From positions 78,632-142,631 of the forward strand of contig CAMVMF010000001.1 of NCBI GenBank assembly GCA_947168515.1: 64,000 bases of DNA, in the 5' to 3' direction. The notes below the pieces were generated by a model. The model did not search any database and had not been told where the DNA came from. It saw nothing but the letters and a program-made list of their open reading frames with translations. This DNA comes from an uncultured Bacteroidales bacterium. GTDB lineage: Bacteria > Bacteroidota > Bacteroidia > Bacteroidales > P3. Made by a program: the position numbers and the translations under genes. Below are positions 18,350 through 27,285 of this stretch, piece after piece; position 1 is the stretch's first letter, and each line of letters starts with the position of its first letter.

Positions 18350-19762
18350 TTATCCTTGTTCGCGATGATTTATAATCACCTGACAGTCAAAATTTTTACT
18401 AATCCACTCCCCCAGTCTTTCTGCACAGTAAACCGAACGATGTTGTCCTCCTGTGCATCCAAAACTCACTGTCAGACTCGTGAAGTTTCGTTCTAAATAT
18501 TTTTTTATTGAGGCTCCTACCATCTGTTGTGCTCCTGCAAGAAAGTCTTCTACAGCTTGGTCTCCTTGCAGGTATTCGATAACAGGGCGGTCTTTGCCTG
18601 TGTAACATCTATATTCTGGGTACCGTCCAGGGTTGGGTAGAGCGCGACAGTCAAAAACATAGCCTCCTCCATTTCCCGAAGTGTCCTGCGGCAGTCCTTT
18701 CTTATAAGAAAAACTATTCACCGTCACGGTGAGTCCTGAAGTTGTTGAGGCAGTTGTTTGTGACAGTTCTGAATTGGCAATATGGTGCCACACTTGGGTT
18801 AGGTGAGGGATATCTATAGGTAAAGTGTGGCTTTCGATAATCAGTCTCATATTATTAACGGCCAGAGGTATACTATTGATAAAATAGTCCTTCTTTTCAA
18901 AATATCCTCTATAGCCGTAGGCCCCCATGGCTTGCATGATGCGGATTAGCACATATCCCCAGAAATGTTGGAGAAAATCTTCTTTATCGATGTGTGTTTT
19001 GTGCGAAAGACAGTCCATATAATGACCTAGCAACGATAGTCTGATCGTTTCAGGAATGTCGCTTTTGGCACTATATAGCAACGATGCAACATCATACTGT
19101 GCAGCCCCTTTACGACCTCCTTGAAAGTCTATATAATAGGTTTTTTCATTACACAGCATAATATTGCGCGACTGGAAGTCGCGATATAGAAAATAGTTGC
19201 AATCTGTCGTAAGCAAGTAGTCTATCAATCGATGGAAGTCTCTTTCGAGCAATTCCTCGTCAAATGGAATATATTTGAGTTTTAGGAAGTAGTACTTGAA
19301 ATAGTTGAGGTCCCACTGCATGGATTGGGCATCAAAGGCTTCGCGCGGATAGGCCATTGTGAAGTCCATATCGCGGCCAGCCAACTGTATGTCCGTAAGG
19401 TCTTCCAGTACTTTCTTATATATTGCAAGCACTTCGGCATCAAATCCCCCACCCTGTCGGCGTTTATCGTAAACATAACTATACAGGGTTGTGTCACCTA
19501 AGTCTTCTTGAAGGTATAACCGACGTGTGCTGTCTATGGCATAAACCTCTGGAACACAAATGCCTTTTTGTCTTAATGTTCGGCTGTAATAGAAGAATGC
19601 CTCATTTTCGCGCACCTCATCACCCAAAGCAGCTATACATTGCTTCCGCTCACCTCTTATGCGCCAATATTTGCGGTTGCTTCCATTGGCAGAGAGTCTC
19701 ATCAGTTCTTTGGCCTCTTCACCCGACCATTCGGCAAAAAGCTGGCGCAGGGTCTCTTCCAT
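18350..19762 (-). CDS. Aminoglycoside-phosphotransferase-type sugar kinase fused to RapZ C-terminal domain
   Basis: The 470-residue protein has two parts. Residues 1 to about 330 form an APH-like kinase with YRDFQSRNIML as catalytic loop and the metal-binding DFQGG, similar to cell-wall amino-sugar kinases such as AmgK. From about 365 to the end it matches the C-terminal domain of RapZ, including FGCTGGQHRSVYCAE at 434-448. In Enterobacteria that domain senses glucosamine-6-phosphate and controls glmS expression. The fusion suggests an enzyme or sensor in amino-sugar recycling for peptidoglycan; that is inference. It follows the bactofilin gene by 3 bp in an operon with the PorW/SprE-like gene. 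Confidence 0.85.
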   Translation of the reverse strand: MEETLRQLFAEWSGEEAKELMRLSANGSNRKYWRIRGERKQCIAALGDEVRENEAFFYYSRTLRQKGICVPEVYAIDSTRRLYLQEDLGDTTLYSYVYDKRRQGGGFDAEVLAIYKKVLEDLTDIQLAGRDMDFTMAYPREAFDAQSMQWDLNYFKYYFLKLKYIPFDEELLERDFHRLIDYLLTTDCNYFLYRDFQSRNIMLCNEKTYYIDFQGGRKGAAQYDVASLLYSAKSDIPETIRLSLLGHYMDCLSHKTHIDKEDFLQHFWGYVLIRIMQAMGAYGYRGYFEKKDYFINSIPLAVNNMRLIIESHTLPIDIPHLTQVWHHIANSELSQTTASTTSGLTVTVNSFSYKKGLPQDTSGNGGGYVFDCRALPNPGRYPEYRCYTGKDRPVIEYLQGDQAVEDFLAGAQQMVGASIKKYLERNFTSLTVSFGCTGGQHRSVYCAERLGEWISKNFDCQVIINHREQG

Positions 19763-19765
19763 ATC

Positions 19766-20110
19766 TTAGTCAGTTAGTTCGTCCAACATATGGCAGGTTC
19801 CGGTGAAATAGGCTCCCGGCTCAATAGCTAACTTATTGGCCACGATGTCGCCCTTCACGCGTGCCGATGCATAAAGTGTGAGGAATTCTTTGACCGAAAG
19901 GTTGCCGTCGATAACACCCATCACGTTGGCATTCTGACATACGACGTTGCCCTTGATGAGCCCTTTTTCGCCAATCACCAGCTTTCCAGTGAGGGTGACG
20001 TTGCCGTCTAAGGTGCCGTCCATGCGGAAATCTCCGTTGGCCTGGATGTCGCCTTTGATGGTTGTACCTACGGTAATGGTATTAATCAGACTATTTATAT
20101 TATCGCTCAT
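19766..20110 (-). CDS. Bactofilin (polymer-forming cytoskeletal protein)
   Basis: The 114-residue protein is a short bactofilin: a right-handed beta-helix of regular Gly-Asn/Asp turns (GTTIKGDIQANGDFRMDGTLDGNV, KGLIKGNVVCQNANVMGVIDGNLSV, ARVKGDIVANKLAIEPGAYFTGTC). Bactofilins polymerise into filaments that position cell-wall or surface machinery. The start overlaps the stop of the PorW/SprE-like gene by 4 bp and the kinase-RapZ gene follows within 3 bp, so the three are likely translationally coupled. Confidence 0.93.
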   Translation of the reverse strand: MSDNINSLINTITVGTTIKGDIQANGDFRMDGTLDGNVTLTGKLVIGEKGLIKGNVVCQNANVMGVIDGNLSVKEFLTLYASARVKGDIVANKLAIEPGAYFTGTCHMLDELTD

Positions 20111-22896
20111 TTTAAATAATATTTTTCGTAGAACATTTTATATGCATCCACCTTCTTACGGTTGTACAGGGTGGAGTAATTCTGTTGCGATATGGCAAAG
20201 ACTTGATAGTCATTCATGTCGTAGCCACTCATTGGGCCTTCTTCGCGCTGAAGATGCTTGCTGAAGTCCACAGCATCCGAAGCATTGTTGAAAATTTTTA
20301 TGGTAATCATCTGTGTCGAGTCTGTGAACATCAGCGGTTTTACCTGTAGACCCGAATTGCCGTAATAGGTGTTGATAAATAGTCCTACTTTGCCCTGCAG
20401 TTGTGTGGCACGTATTTTTTTGTCTTTGACCAGTATGATAACTTGGTGAGGTTTGTCGGCACGATAGCGGAACAGTTGTGCTTCGGGAGGCAGCTCATCG
20501 CCTCCAGCCTCCATTTCCGAGTCGCGCTCCTTCTGCTTTTGCTGCCTCTTTTCTATTTGGGTCAAAACTGAGTCTTCCAACGCTTCGTCTGCCCCGCTGT
20601 TTACTATATATTTTCCACCCTCCCCTAACAGATAGTCCAATTGCATCTGTGCAAGTGCTACTATACTGTCGGTCTTGGGATAAGTAGATACAATTCCCTC
20701 GAAGGTTTGCACGGCAGCTATCTTGTTGTCCATATGGGCGTAAGCCAAGCCCTCCCAGTAGCTGAACTTGCCCAACATAGGATTGCCCTCATAGAGGCTC
20801 TTGGCAGTGGATACAGCCTGAACGACATCGTTGTAGCGATGCCTACGATAGAGGTTGTACACCTCATCGTAGTCCTCTTTTATCAACTGGCTCCTACGGA
20901 TGATTTCCTTATAATAGTCTTCGTCAAGGATAAGATTAGAAAAATCGCTGTCAGGGAAACCCAGCAGCACCATATCACGGTAATAGTTCGAACTTGGTGT
21001 ATTGCCTTGTTTGTCGTATATTTTATAGAGCATGAAAAATGCCTGCACTATCTCCGGACTAGTGGTGTAGTTGTTTGCCATCCTCAAGTAGCATTCCAAT
21101 GCCTTAGGTATGTTGTGAACTCCGTCATAATAAATATATCCTGCATTTAGCAGTCCCACAGCAGTTTCTGCCTCCATGGAGTCTATTTCGGCCTGGTTTT
21201 TAGGTAGATCTTTCATGTAGTAGGCCACAGCATGTGGGTCATCTGGGTTGCCAAGTGCTCCTAGGTCACCGTTTGCGCTGTCCTCTTTGAGTGTGTCGGC
21301 AGTCTCGTCTTGGAGTTCGTCATTCTCTTTTTCGTCCGAAATATCCTCTGATGGTGCCATAGCCAGCATGTTCATGCCCAACAGTCCTTTTTTAGAGAGA
21401 AACCAATAGTCTTCCAACGTTCTCATACCCCAACGTTGACGAAATGTTTCCTTTCCTTTCTGTACTGTATTGCTGTTATAAAAATACCAATCTCCTTGCA
21501 GTGTGTTCTGCTGGGCTTTTCCGTCGCCTTGCAGCTGTTCCATCAGTTCCCGCTCTTTGGCTTCTTCTTCGGCCTTTTTCAGTTCTTCTATTTTGTTGTT
21601 GATAAGGCTTAGCCTTTCTGCCTCAGGCATGCTTGCCAAAGCTATCAGGCTGTCATTACGTTCTATAATGCGTGTGTATGAAACCAATGAGGTGAGTAGG
21701 TCATAGCGCGATTTGATGTCTGAATAATGTGGATAATCCGGCTTTATCAGTGACATGGCGGTGTCGTAGTAGATCTGCGACTGGTCGTAGTCCTGAAATT
21801 TATCGTACATGATACCGCCTAAACGTATAGCGGAACGAGCCTTCTGAGCGGGGTTGGTCTTGCTGACAGCGCAGGAGGTTCTAAAAGCGTCGACAGCTTT
21901 CTTGGTATCACGCATACCCATGTACATCTCCCCTTTAGCGTAATAAATCTGGTCTAAAAACTCCTCGTTCTTTTTGTCCTTCAACATCCTGTCCAGCAAC
22001 CGCTCCAGTTTCTCGCGGTCTGTGTGCTGCAGGTCAGCGCAGGAGGCTATGTTCAGGCGGGCATTGAATTCCATCTCATAGGTGGGTCCGTAGGAGAGCA
22101 CCTTTTCGTAATATTTTGCGGCTGTCGGTCGCTTGTCGTTGTCTTGGTATACTTGTCCCAAGATGTAGCAGATACGAGCTTTCTGTTGGCGCGAGGGCCT
22201 TTCTTCCAAGGCCATTTTCAAGAATTGCACGCCCTTTTTGTATTTTTCCTGTGGCAGGGTACATTCTGCCATGGCCAAATAGAGATTCAGTTTTTGGCTA
22301 GAGGCAAAATTGCCTTTGCCCAAGGCTACCACCAGTTCGTCCAGATTACTTTCAGCATCTTGGAAACGTTGGTCTTGAGTGGAACAACGAGCATATAATA
22401 CTGCCGCTTCGTCGCCAATTTCGGTTCCTTGATATTGTGACAACAACATCTGGCAAGTGCTGGCAGCATTCGCATAGTCATGTTTGTAAAAAGTGGCATA
22501 GGCCATCATCAGGTAACATTTCGGAATATACTCCACATGTTCCATCCCGTTCAAAAAAATACTATGCTTTTTAATGCCTTTGACACTTTTTTCTATTGCG
22601 CGGTCAAACTGAGGATAGAAGGGCATGATCTCTTCTTTGGTTCCCAGTTTATATACGGGCAGGAGGCGGGTATAGTCGTCTTTCAATGTTCGCTCCATCA
22701 TCCCCAGCCCTTCTTTCAGGCTTTCGTTTCCATTCCACCAGACGTTATAGTGTGCCGTGGTGTTGTGGTACTGAATATTGGTCCAATTGGCCTTCTGTGT
22801 CGAGCAGGACTGCCACAGCATGGTCACCCCAATCAGCAATACCCCCACTAGTAGGGTATTGACGGTCAATTTTATAATATTCAGTCTTCTCTTCAT
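20107..22896 (-). CDS. PorW/SprE-family TPR lipoprotein (type IX secretion-associated)
   Basis: The 929-residue protein has an N-terminal hydrophobic segment with a cysteine at residue 31 (WQSCSTQK) as likely lipid-anchor site, then the THYNxWWNG-like segment (TAHYNVWWNGNESLKEG) and many TPR units, a charged coiled stretch (EELKKAEEEAKERE), and a C-terminal domain. This architecture matches PorW of Porphyromonas and SprE of Flavobacterium, outer-membrane lipoproteins of the T9SS. Related proteins also occur in Bacteroidales without T9SS, so the role is inferred. It is supported by T9SS cargo genes in this window. I chose the ATG at 22896; a TTG three codons upstream is possible. Confidence 0.82.
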   Translation of the reverse strand: MKRRLNIIKLTVNTLLVGVLLIGVTMLWQSCSTQKANWTNIQYHNTTAHYNVWWNGNESLKEGLGMMERTLKDDYTRLLPVYKLGTKEEIMPFYPQFDRAIEKSVKGIKKHSIFLNGMEHVEYIPKCYLMMAYATFYKHDYANAASTCQMLLSQYQGTEIGDEAAVLYARCSTQDQRFQDAESNLDELVVALGKGNFASSQKLNLYLAMAECTLPQEKYKKGVQFLKMALEERPSRQQKARICYILGQVYQDNDKRPTAAKYYEKVLSYGPTYEMEFNARLNIASCADLQHTDREKLERLLDRMLKDKKNEEFLDQIYYAKGEMYMGMRDTKKAVDAFRTSCAVSKTNPAQKARSAIRLGGIMYDKFQDYDQSQIYYDTAMSLIKPDYPHYSDIKSRYDLLTSLVSYTRIIERNDSLIALASMPEAERLSLINNKIEELKKAEEEAKERELMEQLQGDGKAQQNTLQGDWYFYNSNTVQKGKETFRQRWGMRTLEDYWFLSKKGLLGMNMLAMAPSEDISDEKENDELQDETADTLKEDSANGDLGALGNPDDPHAVAYYMKDLPKNQAEIDSMEAETAVGLLNAGYIYYDGVHNIPKALECYLRMANNYTTSPEIVQAFFMLYKIYDKQGNTPSSNYYRDMVLLGFPDSDFSNLILDEDYYKEIIRRSQLIKEDYDEVYNLYRRHRYNDVVQAVSTAKSLYEGNPMLGKFSYWEGLAYAHMDNKIAAVQTFEGIVSTYPKTDSIVALAQMQLDYLLGEGGKYIVNSGADEALEDSVLTQIEKRQQKQKERDSEMEAGGDELPPEAQLFRYRADKPHQVIILVKDKKIRATQLQGKVGLFINTYYGNSGLQVKPLMFTDSTQMITIKIFNNASDAVDFSKHLQREEGPMSGYDMNDYQVFAISQQNYSTLYNRKKVDAYKMFYEKYYLK

Positions 22897-23217
22897 GATA
22901 ACCAATTTTTTATTCTATATTCGGCACTTTTCAGAAGCCAGGATTGTGCCTAACTCGGTCGTTCCATCAAGAGTGCCATCGGTGGCAACGTTAGTATAGA
23001 CATAGCGTTGCTTTTGTGTCATAGTCGGCAACTTTGTCTTGCAACATTTATCAATGGTTCACACATATTGTATTATTGACGTATATTGAGGTTATAATAG
23101 AAACTGTCTGGATTCGATTGATGCATTGTGTTTTGGGGATTTCTTGTGTACTTATAATTGAGAGCACCACTGTGCCTTTCTAATCAGCATAAACCAAATC
23201 CAAACAGCTTCTCGATA
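22897..23217. other. 321-bp region between ychF and the PorW/SprE-like gene
   Basis: Apart from the 35-codon ORF described separately, nothing identifiable is present. It should contain the promoter of the PorW/SprE-like operon, but no clean TAnnTTTG was found near the start. Confidence 0.4.
22915..23022 (-). CDS. Possible 35-residue ORF or gene remnant upstream of the PorW/SprE-like gene
   Basis: A minus-strand frame of 35 codons runs from ATG at 23022 to TAG at 22915, 18 bp before the PorW/SprE-like start. The translation (MTQKQRYVYTNVATDGTLDG...) is not low complexity and looks like real protein, but I recognise no family and see no promoter. It could be a short leader peptide, the remains of a larger gene, or chance. 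Confidence 0.2.
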   Translation of the reverse strand: MTQKQRYVYTNVATDGTLDGTTELGTILASEKCRI

Positions 23218-24318
23218 TTAGACGTTGAATCTAAAGTGCATGATGTCTCCATCTTGCACCACATAGTCTTTGCCCTCCACGGCAATCTTACCGGCCTCGC
23301 GGCACTTGGCTTCGCTACCGTAAGCCACATAGTCGTCGTATTTTATGACTTCGGCACGTATGAATCCACGCTCAAAATCGCTGTGTATGATGCCTGCTGT
23401 TTGAGGGGCTTTCATGCCTTTCTTAAATGTCCAGGCACGGCATTCTTTGGGACCTGCCGTAAGGAAAGTCTGCAGGTTCAGCAGCTTGTACGCTGCCTTA
23501 ATCAGCCGATTGACACCCGATTCCTTCAAGCCTAGGTCCTCCAAGAACATTTGCTTTTCTTCGTATGTCTCCAACTCGGCGATGTCGGCTTCGATACCGG
23601 CACCTATTACCAGCACTTCGGCCTCCTCGTCCTTCACGGCTTCTTTCACCGCGTCAACATACTTGTTGCCGTTCACAACAGATTTTTCGTCCACATTGCA
23701 CACATATAGGATTGGCTTGGCAGTCAGCAGCATCAAGTCTTTGGCTGCCTCCAGCTGTCCCTCTTCTAGTTTCACGGTACGGGCACTATGGCCGGCCAGC
23801 AGGGCTTCACGGTATAGGTCCATCACCTCCACCAATTTCTTGGCTTTTGGGTCGCCGCCAGCTTTGGCTTTCTTCACTTCTTTGTCATAGCGGTTCTCTA
23901 TGGTTTCCAAGTCCTTGAACTGTAGCTCTAGGTCGATGGTCTGCTTGTCTCTTATCGGGTTCACGCTGCCGTCTACATGGGTTACGTTGTCATCGTCAAA
24001 ACAGCGCAACACATGTATGATGGCATCGGTGGTGCGGATGTCCCCTAAGAATTTGTTGCCTAATCCTTCTCCTTTCGAGGCCCCTTTCACCAGACCGGCA
24101 ATGTCCACTATCTCCACCGTGGCGGGGACCACACTGGCGGGATGTTCCATCTCTACTAGTTTGTTGAGACGTTCGTCCGGAACAGTAATGACCCCCACAT
24201 TGGGCTCGATGGTACAGAAAGGAAAGTTCGCCGCCTGCGCCTTGGCATTGCTCAGGCAGTTGAAAAGGGTCGACTTACCCACATTGGGTAGTCCTACGAT
24301 ACCACATTGTAGTGACAT
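23218..24318 (-). CDS. ychF: Redox-regulated ATPase YchF (Obg-like)
   Basis: The 366-residue P-loop protein has Walker A GLPNVGKST, the G3 motif DIAGLVKGASKGEGLGN, a coiled-coil insertion, and the C-terminal TGS domain with KGMKAPQTAGIIHSDFERGFI. Members bind and hydrolyse ATP rather than GTP and associate with ribosomes and the oxidative stress response. Length matches the family (about 363). It follows the GT2 gene by 44 bp and may be co-transcribed with it. Confidence 0.96.
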   Translation of the reverse strand: MSLQCGIVGLPNVGKSTLFNCLSNAKAQAANFPFCTIEPNVGVITVPDERLNKLVEMEHPASVVPATVEIVDIAGLVKGASKGEGLGNKFLGDIRTTDAIIHVLRCFDDDNVTHVDGSVNPIRDKQTIDLELQFKDLETIENRYDKEVKKAKAGGDPKAKKLVEVMDLYREALLAGHSARTVKLEEGQLEAAKDLMLLTAKPILYVCNVDEKSVVNGNKYVDAVKEAVKDEEAEVLVIGAGIEADIAELETYEEKQMFLEDLGLKESGVNRLIKAAYKLLNLQTFLTAGPKECRAWTFKKGMKAPQTAGIIHSDFERGFIRAEVIKYDDYVAYGSEAKCREAGKIAVEGKDYVVQDGDIMHFRFNV

Positions 24319-24362
24319 ATTTTTCTAGTTGTTTTTATTGAAGTTGTTGTAGTCTTTTTTTA

Positions 24363-25310
24363 CTATTCTGCACCTTTGACCATATCCCTCTCTATCAGAT
24401 ATTGGTTGCGTGTCGAGGAGTTGCGGCAGATCAGCTCACCTAGGAATCCTGCCATAAACAACACAGTGCCCATCAGTATGAACAGCATAGACACATAGAA
24501 CCATACGCTGTTGGTCAGCGATATGCTGCCACAGATACGCATCACACACACGATCACAAAGGCGATGAATCCCAGCAAGAACGATACACTGCCAATCAGG
24601 CCGAAGAAATGCATGGGTTGTTTGCCAAATTTAGACATGAACATGATGCTCATCAGGTCTAAGTATCCGTTCACGAAGCGGTCCAGACCAAATTTGGTCA
24701 CTCCATACTGGCGTTTACGATGTTGCACCACTTTCTCGCCTATGTTGCCGAATCCTGCCCATTTGGCAATGACCGGAATGTAGCGATGCATCTCGCCGTA
24801 GACTTCAATACTTTTCACCACGTCGCGTCGATAGGCTTTTAGGCCGCAGTTGAAGTCGTGCAGATAAATACCGCTCATCTTGCGAGTGGTCCAGTTGAAG
24901 AATTTCGATGGGATGTTTTTGGACAACTTAGAGTCATAACGCTTCTTCTTCCATCCACTTACCAGGTCGTACCCTTCGTCCTTTATCATGTGGTATAACT
25001 CTGGAACCTCGTCAGGACTGTCTTGCAGGTCGGCATCCATGGTGATGACCACATCGCCTTCGGCGCGCACGAAACCCACGTTCAGGGCAGCCGACTTACC
25101 ATAGTTTCTGCGGAATTTCACCCCCTTATATCGAGGGTTCTTGTCGTGAAGGCCCTCTATGACCTTCCATGAGTTGTCCTTGCTGCCATCATCTACCATG
25201 ATGACTTCGTAATCGAAGTGATGTTCTTCCATCACTCGATCTATCCATTCTGCCAGATGGGGTAATGACTCATCTTCATTAAAAAGCGGCACAATGATTG
25301 AAATATCCAT
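24363..25310 (-). CDS. Family 2 glycosyltransferase, DPMS/ArnC/GtrB type, membrane-bound
   Basis: The 315-residue protein has a GT-A catalytic domain beginning MDISIIVPLFNEDESLPHL, with VDDGSKD and the DADLQDSPDE metal-binding motif, and two C-terminal transmembrane segments (about 230-255 and 268-290). This is the architecture of enzymes that load a sugar onto undecaprenyl phosphate on the cytoplasmic face. The sugar and target are unknown. It lies between a DUF4199 protein gene and ychF, both on the same strand. Confidence 0.92.
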   Translation of the reverse strand: MDISIIVPLFNEDESLPHLAEWIDRVMEEHHFDYEVIMVDDGSKDNSWKVIEGLHDKNPRYKGVKFRRNYGKSAALNVGFVRAEGDVVITMDADLQDSPDEVPELYHMIKDEGYDLVSGWKKKRYDSKLSKNIPSKFFNWTTRKMSGIYLHDFNCGLKAYRRDVVKSIEVYGEMHRYIPVIAKWAGFGNIGEKVVQHRKRQYGVTKFGLDRFVNGYLDLMSIMFMSKFGKQPMHFFGLIGSVSFLLGFIAFVIVCVMRICGSISLTNSVWFYVSMLFILMGTVLFMAGFLGELICRNSSTRNQYLIERDMVKGAE

Positions 25311-25384
25311 TTGTCTTTTATTTTTTATATTTCTCAGTTCTAAACCACGATGTTTGTTCTATCTCTTAGTGGTTGGCTGACTAC

Positions 25385-25942
25385 TTATTTTTTATTTCTC
25401 TCCACCACAGGACTTTTCTCCGTCCTGAAGATCAGTGCAGCAAAGAATGTCAGTATGATACTCATCACCGCCGAACGGAACCCTCCAATAAAGGCCCAAT
25501 CTCCCGCAGTGTATTTCTTCACCAGCTCCACAGCCGCCTTTGCCTCTGCACTACTCTCTGCTGGTTCCATCACACTGATTCGCTCCTGATTATAGAATTC
25601 CACCAGTTCGGTATTGATACTTCCGCAGTTCACCCAAGTCAGCAGTCCATATACAACAGACCCTACAACACCTATGCCCAACCCCAACAACATCAACTCT
25701 TTCAGCGTCACCTTCTTGTCGGGCAACTGCTCCCTGTATCTGTAGGTGAATAAGAAAATCCCCACACCCATTACCAGTTCGGTGATGAAGTTTTCGGGCT
25801 GACTCATCGGGCTGTCCGACATCCAGTCTCTCACAAACAAAATCACAAACATAGCAATACCTGTTACCATTCCGTATATCAGGTAGGATTTTCGGTAATT
25901 GCCATAAATGGTTGATTTATATCGTCTAAATATCTTTGCCAT
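25385..25942 (-). CDS. DUF4199 family membrane protein
   Basis: The 185-residue protein has four hydrophobic segments (approximately 21-38, 53-66, 84-103 and 148-170) with a longer loop before the last one, which matches DUF4199 in Bacteroidota. Function unknown. It has its own TATCTTTG element close to the start codon and precedes the GT2 gene by 74 bp, an arrangement seen in other Bacteroidales. Confidence 0.8.
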   Translation of the reverse strand: MAKIFRRYKSTIYGNYRKSYLIYGMVTGIAMFVILFVRDWMSDSPMSQPENFITELVMGVGIFLFTYRYREQLPDKKVTLKELMLLGLGIGVVGSVVYGLLTWVNCGSINTELVEFYNQERISVMEPAESSAEAKAAVELVKKYTAGDWAFIGGFRSAVMSIILTFFAALIFRTEKSPVVERNKK

Positions 25943-25958
25943 CTTTTCTTAGAAAACG

Positions 25959-25966
25959 CAAAGATA
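25959..25966 (-). promoter_or_regulatory. -7 promoter element of the DUF4199 gene
   Basis: TATCTTTG on the minus strand, 16 bp before the DUF4199 start codon and just inside the gap to the upstream glycosyltransferase gene. The transcript would have a very short leader. Confidence 0.55.
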
Positions 25967-25982
25967 CTAAAAAAAATGCATT

Positions 25983-27083
25983 TTATAGAAGAATATTTTT
26001 AAAATCCAGATACCCTTCTGCTTTTGCCAGCGTTTCTTTCCTCTTTGCTAGTTCACTCTCAGTAAATTCTGTGGACATTAACCGGTCCAGGGCTTCTACC
26101 ATCGCAGTAGGTGTGGAGGCCACCTCACAGGCCTCGCCAAGCTTAGTCCCCTCTACCATTAATGGGTTGACCAAACAAAAACGACCCTCATATAGTGCGT
26201 TCATTAGTTTCAGCTTCACCCCTGTGGCTTGGTCAGTAACCAGCAAATTCACATGAGCTTCGGCCACCAACTTCTGCATCATTGCATCTGTGGGATTAGG
26301 AACCAGGGTCACGTTGTCGTATTGTTTCAGCTGGTTCTGTATGCCTTCATCAGGATCTCGACCTGCAACTACGAATGAATATTCTGTATTGGCTATCAGG
26401 TTTTTGGCAATATAATCTACTGCTCTGACATTCTCTGCTACCGAGAGGTTGCCATGGTATAGTATATATTCTCCCCTACCTAATGCCGAACTCACCTGTG
26501 TATGTCTGTGCGAAGGGGGCACAACAACCACCCGTTTGCAACCTATATCTCTGAAATGTTGAGCATCTTTTTCCGAGATGGCTAGCACCGCCGTCGCCCG
26601 AGTCAGAATGGGCTCATAGCTCTTCAACTTGCAGGATTCCAGCCTAAAAAAGAATCTTTTCCAAGGGTTCCTCTCCGCTTGCGACAGTGAGCGATAGTAT
26701 TCGTGCTCCACATTATGTGCCCGCACGGCTATCTTGCGCTCTTCATCACTCAACTGCTCTAGCACATAGCAGTCGTGCAGCCCTTCCAGCAGGATGGGAT
26801 ACCTATCCTGTTTCAGCCTTTCGATCAACTCTTTCGAATTGCGTGATGCCACTATATATGGCTTTTTTTCCCATTGGTGGCGCAGCCCAGTCTCTCGGCG
26901 GTAATAGTGGACTTCTTCGCATATCTTGTTCAGCACCTCCGCTTCTTGGCGCCCATAGGTATAGCTGTGGAGGTGTATTTTCACCCCCTGCTCTGCCAGT
27001 GTTTTGATCCGGTAGTACACGTCTATCACACCACCGTAATCAGCAGGCCAGGGCACGTTGAATGAGACGATATGAAGGTGCAT
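25983..27083 (-). CDS. GT4-like glycosyltransferase
   Basis: The 366-residue protein has a GT-B fold: N-terminal MHLHIVSFNVPWPADYGGVIDVYYRI, with the Gly-Gly loop of family 4 enzymes, and a C-terminal nucleotide-sugar domain with GEYILYHGNLSVAENVRAVDYI, FVVAGRDPDE and the ligand-binding GVKLKLMNALYEGRF. It lacks transmembrane segments, so it is probably cytoplasmic or peripheral. Substrates are unknown. No sugar-pathway cluster surrounds it. Confidence 0.88.
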   Translation of the reverse strand: MHLHIVSFNVPWPADYGGVIDVYYRIKTLAEQGVKIHLHSYTYGRQEAEVLNKICEEVHYYRRETGLRHQWEKKPYIVASRNSKELIERLKQDRYPILLEGLHDCYVLEQLSDEERKIAVRAHNVEHEYYRSLSQAERNPWKRFFFRLESCKLKSYEPILTRATAVLAISEKDAQHFRDIGCKRVVVVPPSHRHTQVSSALGRGEYILYHGNLSVAENVRAVDYIAKNLIANTEYSFVVAGRDPDEGIQNQLKQYDNVTLVPNPTDAMMQKLVAEAHVNLLVTDQATGVKLKLMNALYEGRFCLVNPLMVEGTKLGEACEVASTPTAMVEALDRLMSTEFTESELAKRKETLAKAEGYLDFKNILL

Positions 27084-27178
27084 AATGATTCTCTAAAATG
27101 GGTGCTACAATGTTCTAGTCCGATGACAAGTTCTATAATTTGCCTTCAAGCCTTTCCATCCGAAATGTAGTTCTCTTC

Positions 27179-27202
27179 GCAGGGAAATAGTTGTTTCCCT
27201 GC
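27179..27202. repeat. Perfect 9-bp hairpin between glycosyltransferase and MBL hydrolase genes
   Basis: GCAGGGAAA and TTTCCCTGC are separated by 6 nt. Neither strand shows a T-tract directly after it, so it is not a standard terminator. The 200 bp around it contain no gene. Confidence 0.5.
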
Positions 27203-27285
27203 CGAATAAAAACGGAATGGGCATAATAGTCTGCAAAACTATATCCGAGTTTGAAGAAACAAGTGCAAGAAGTAGCCTCCGGTTC

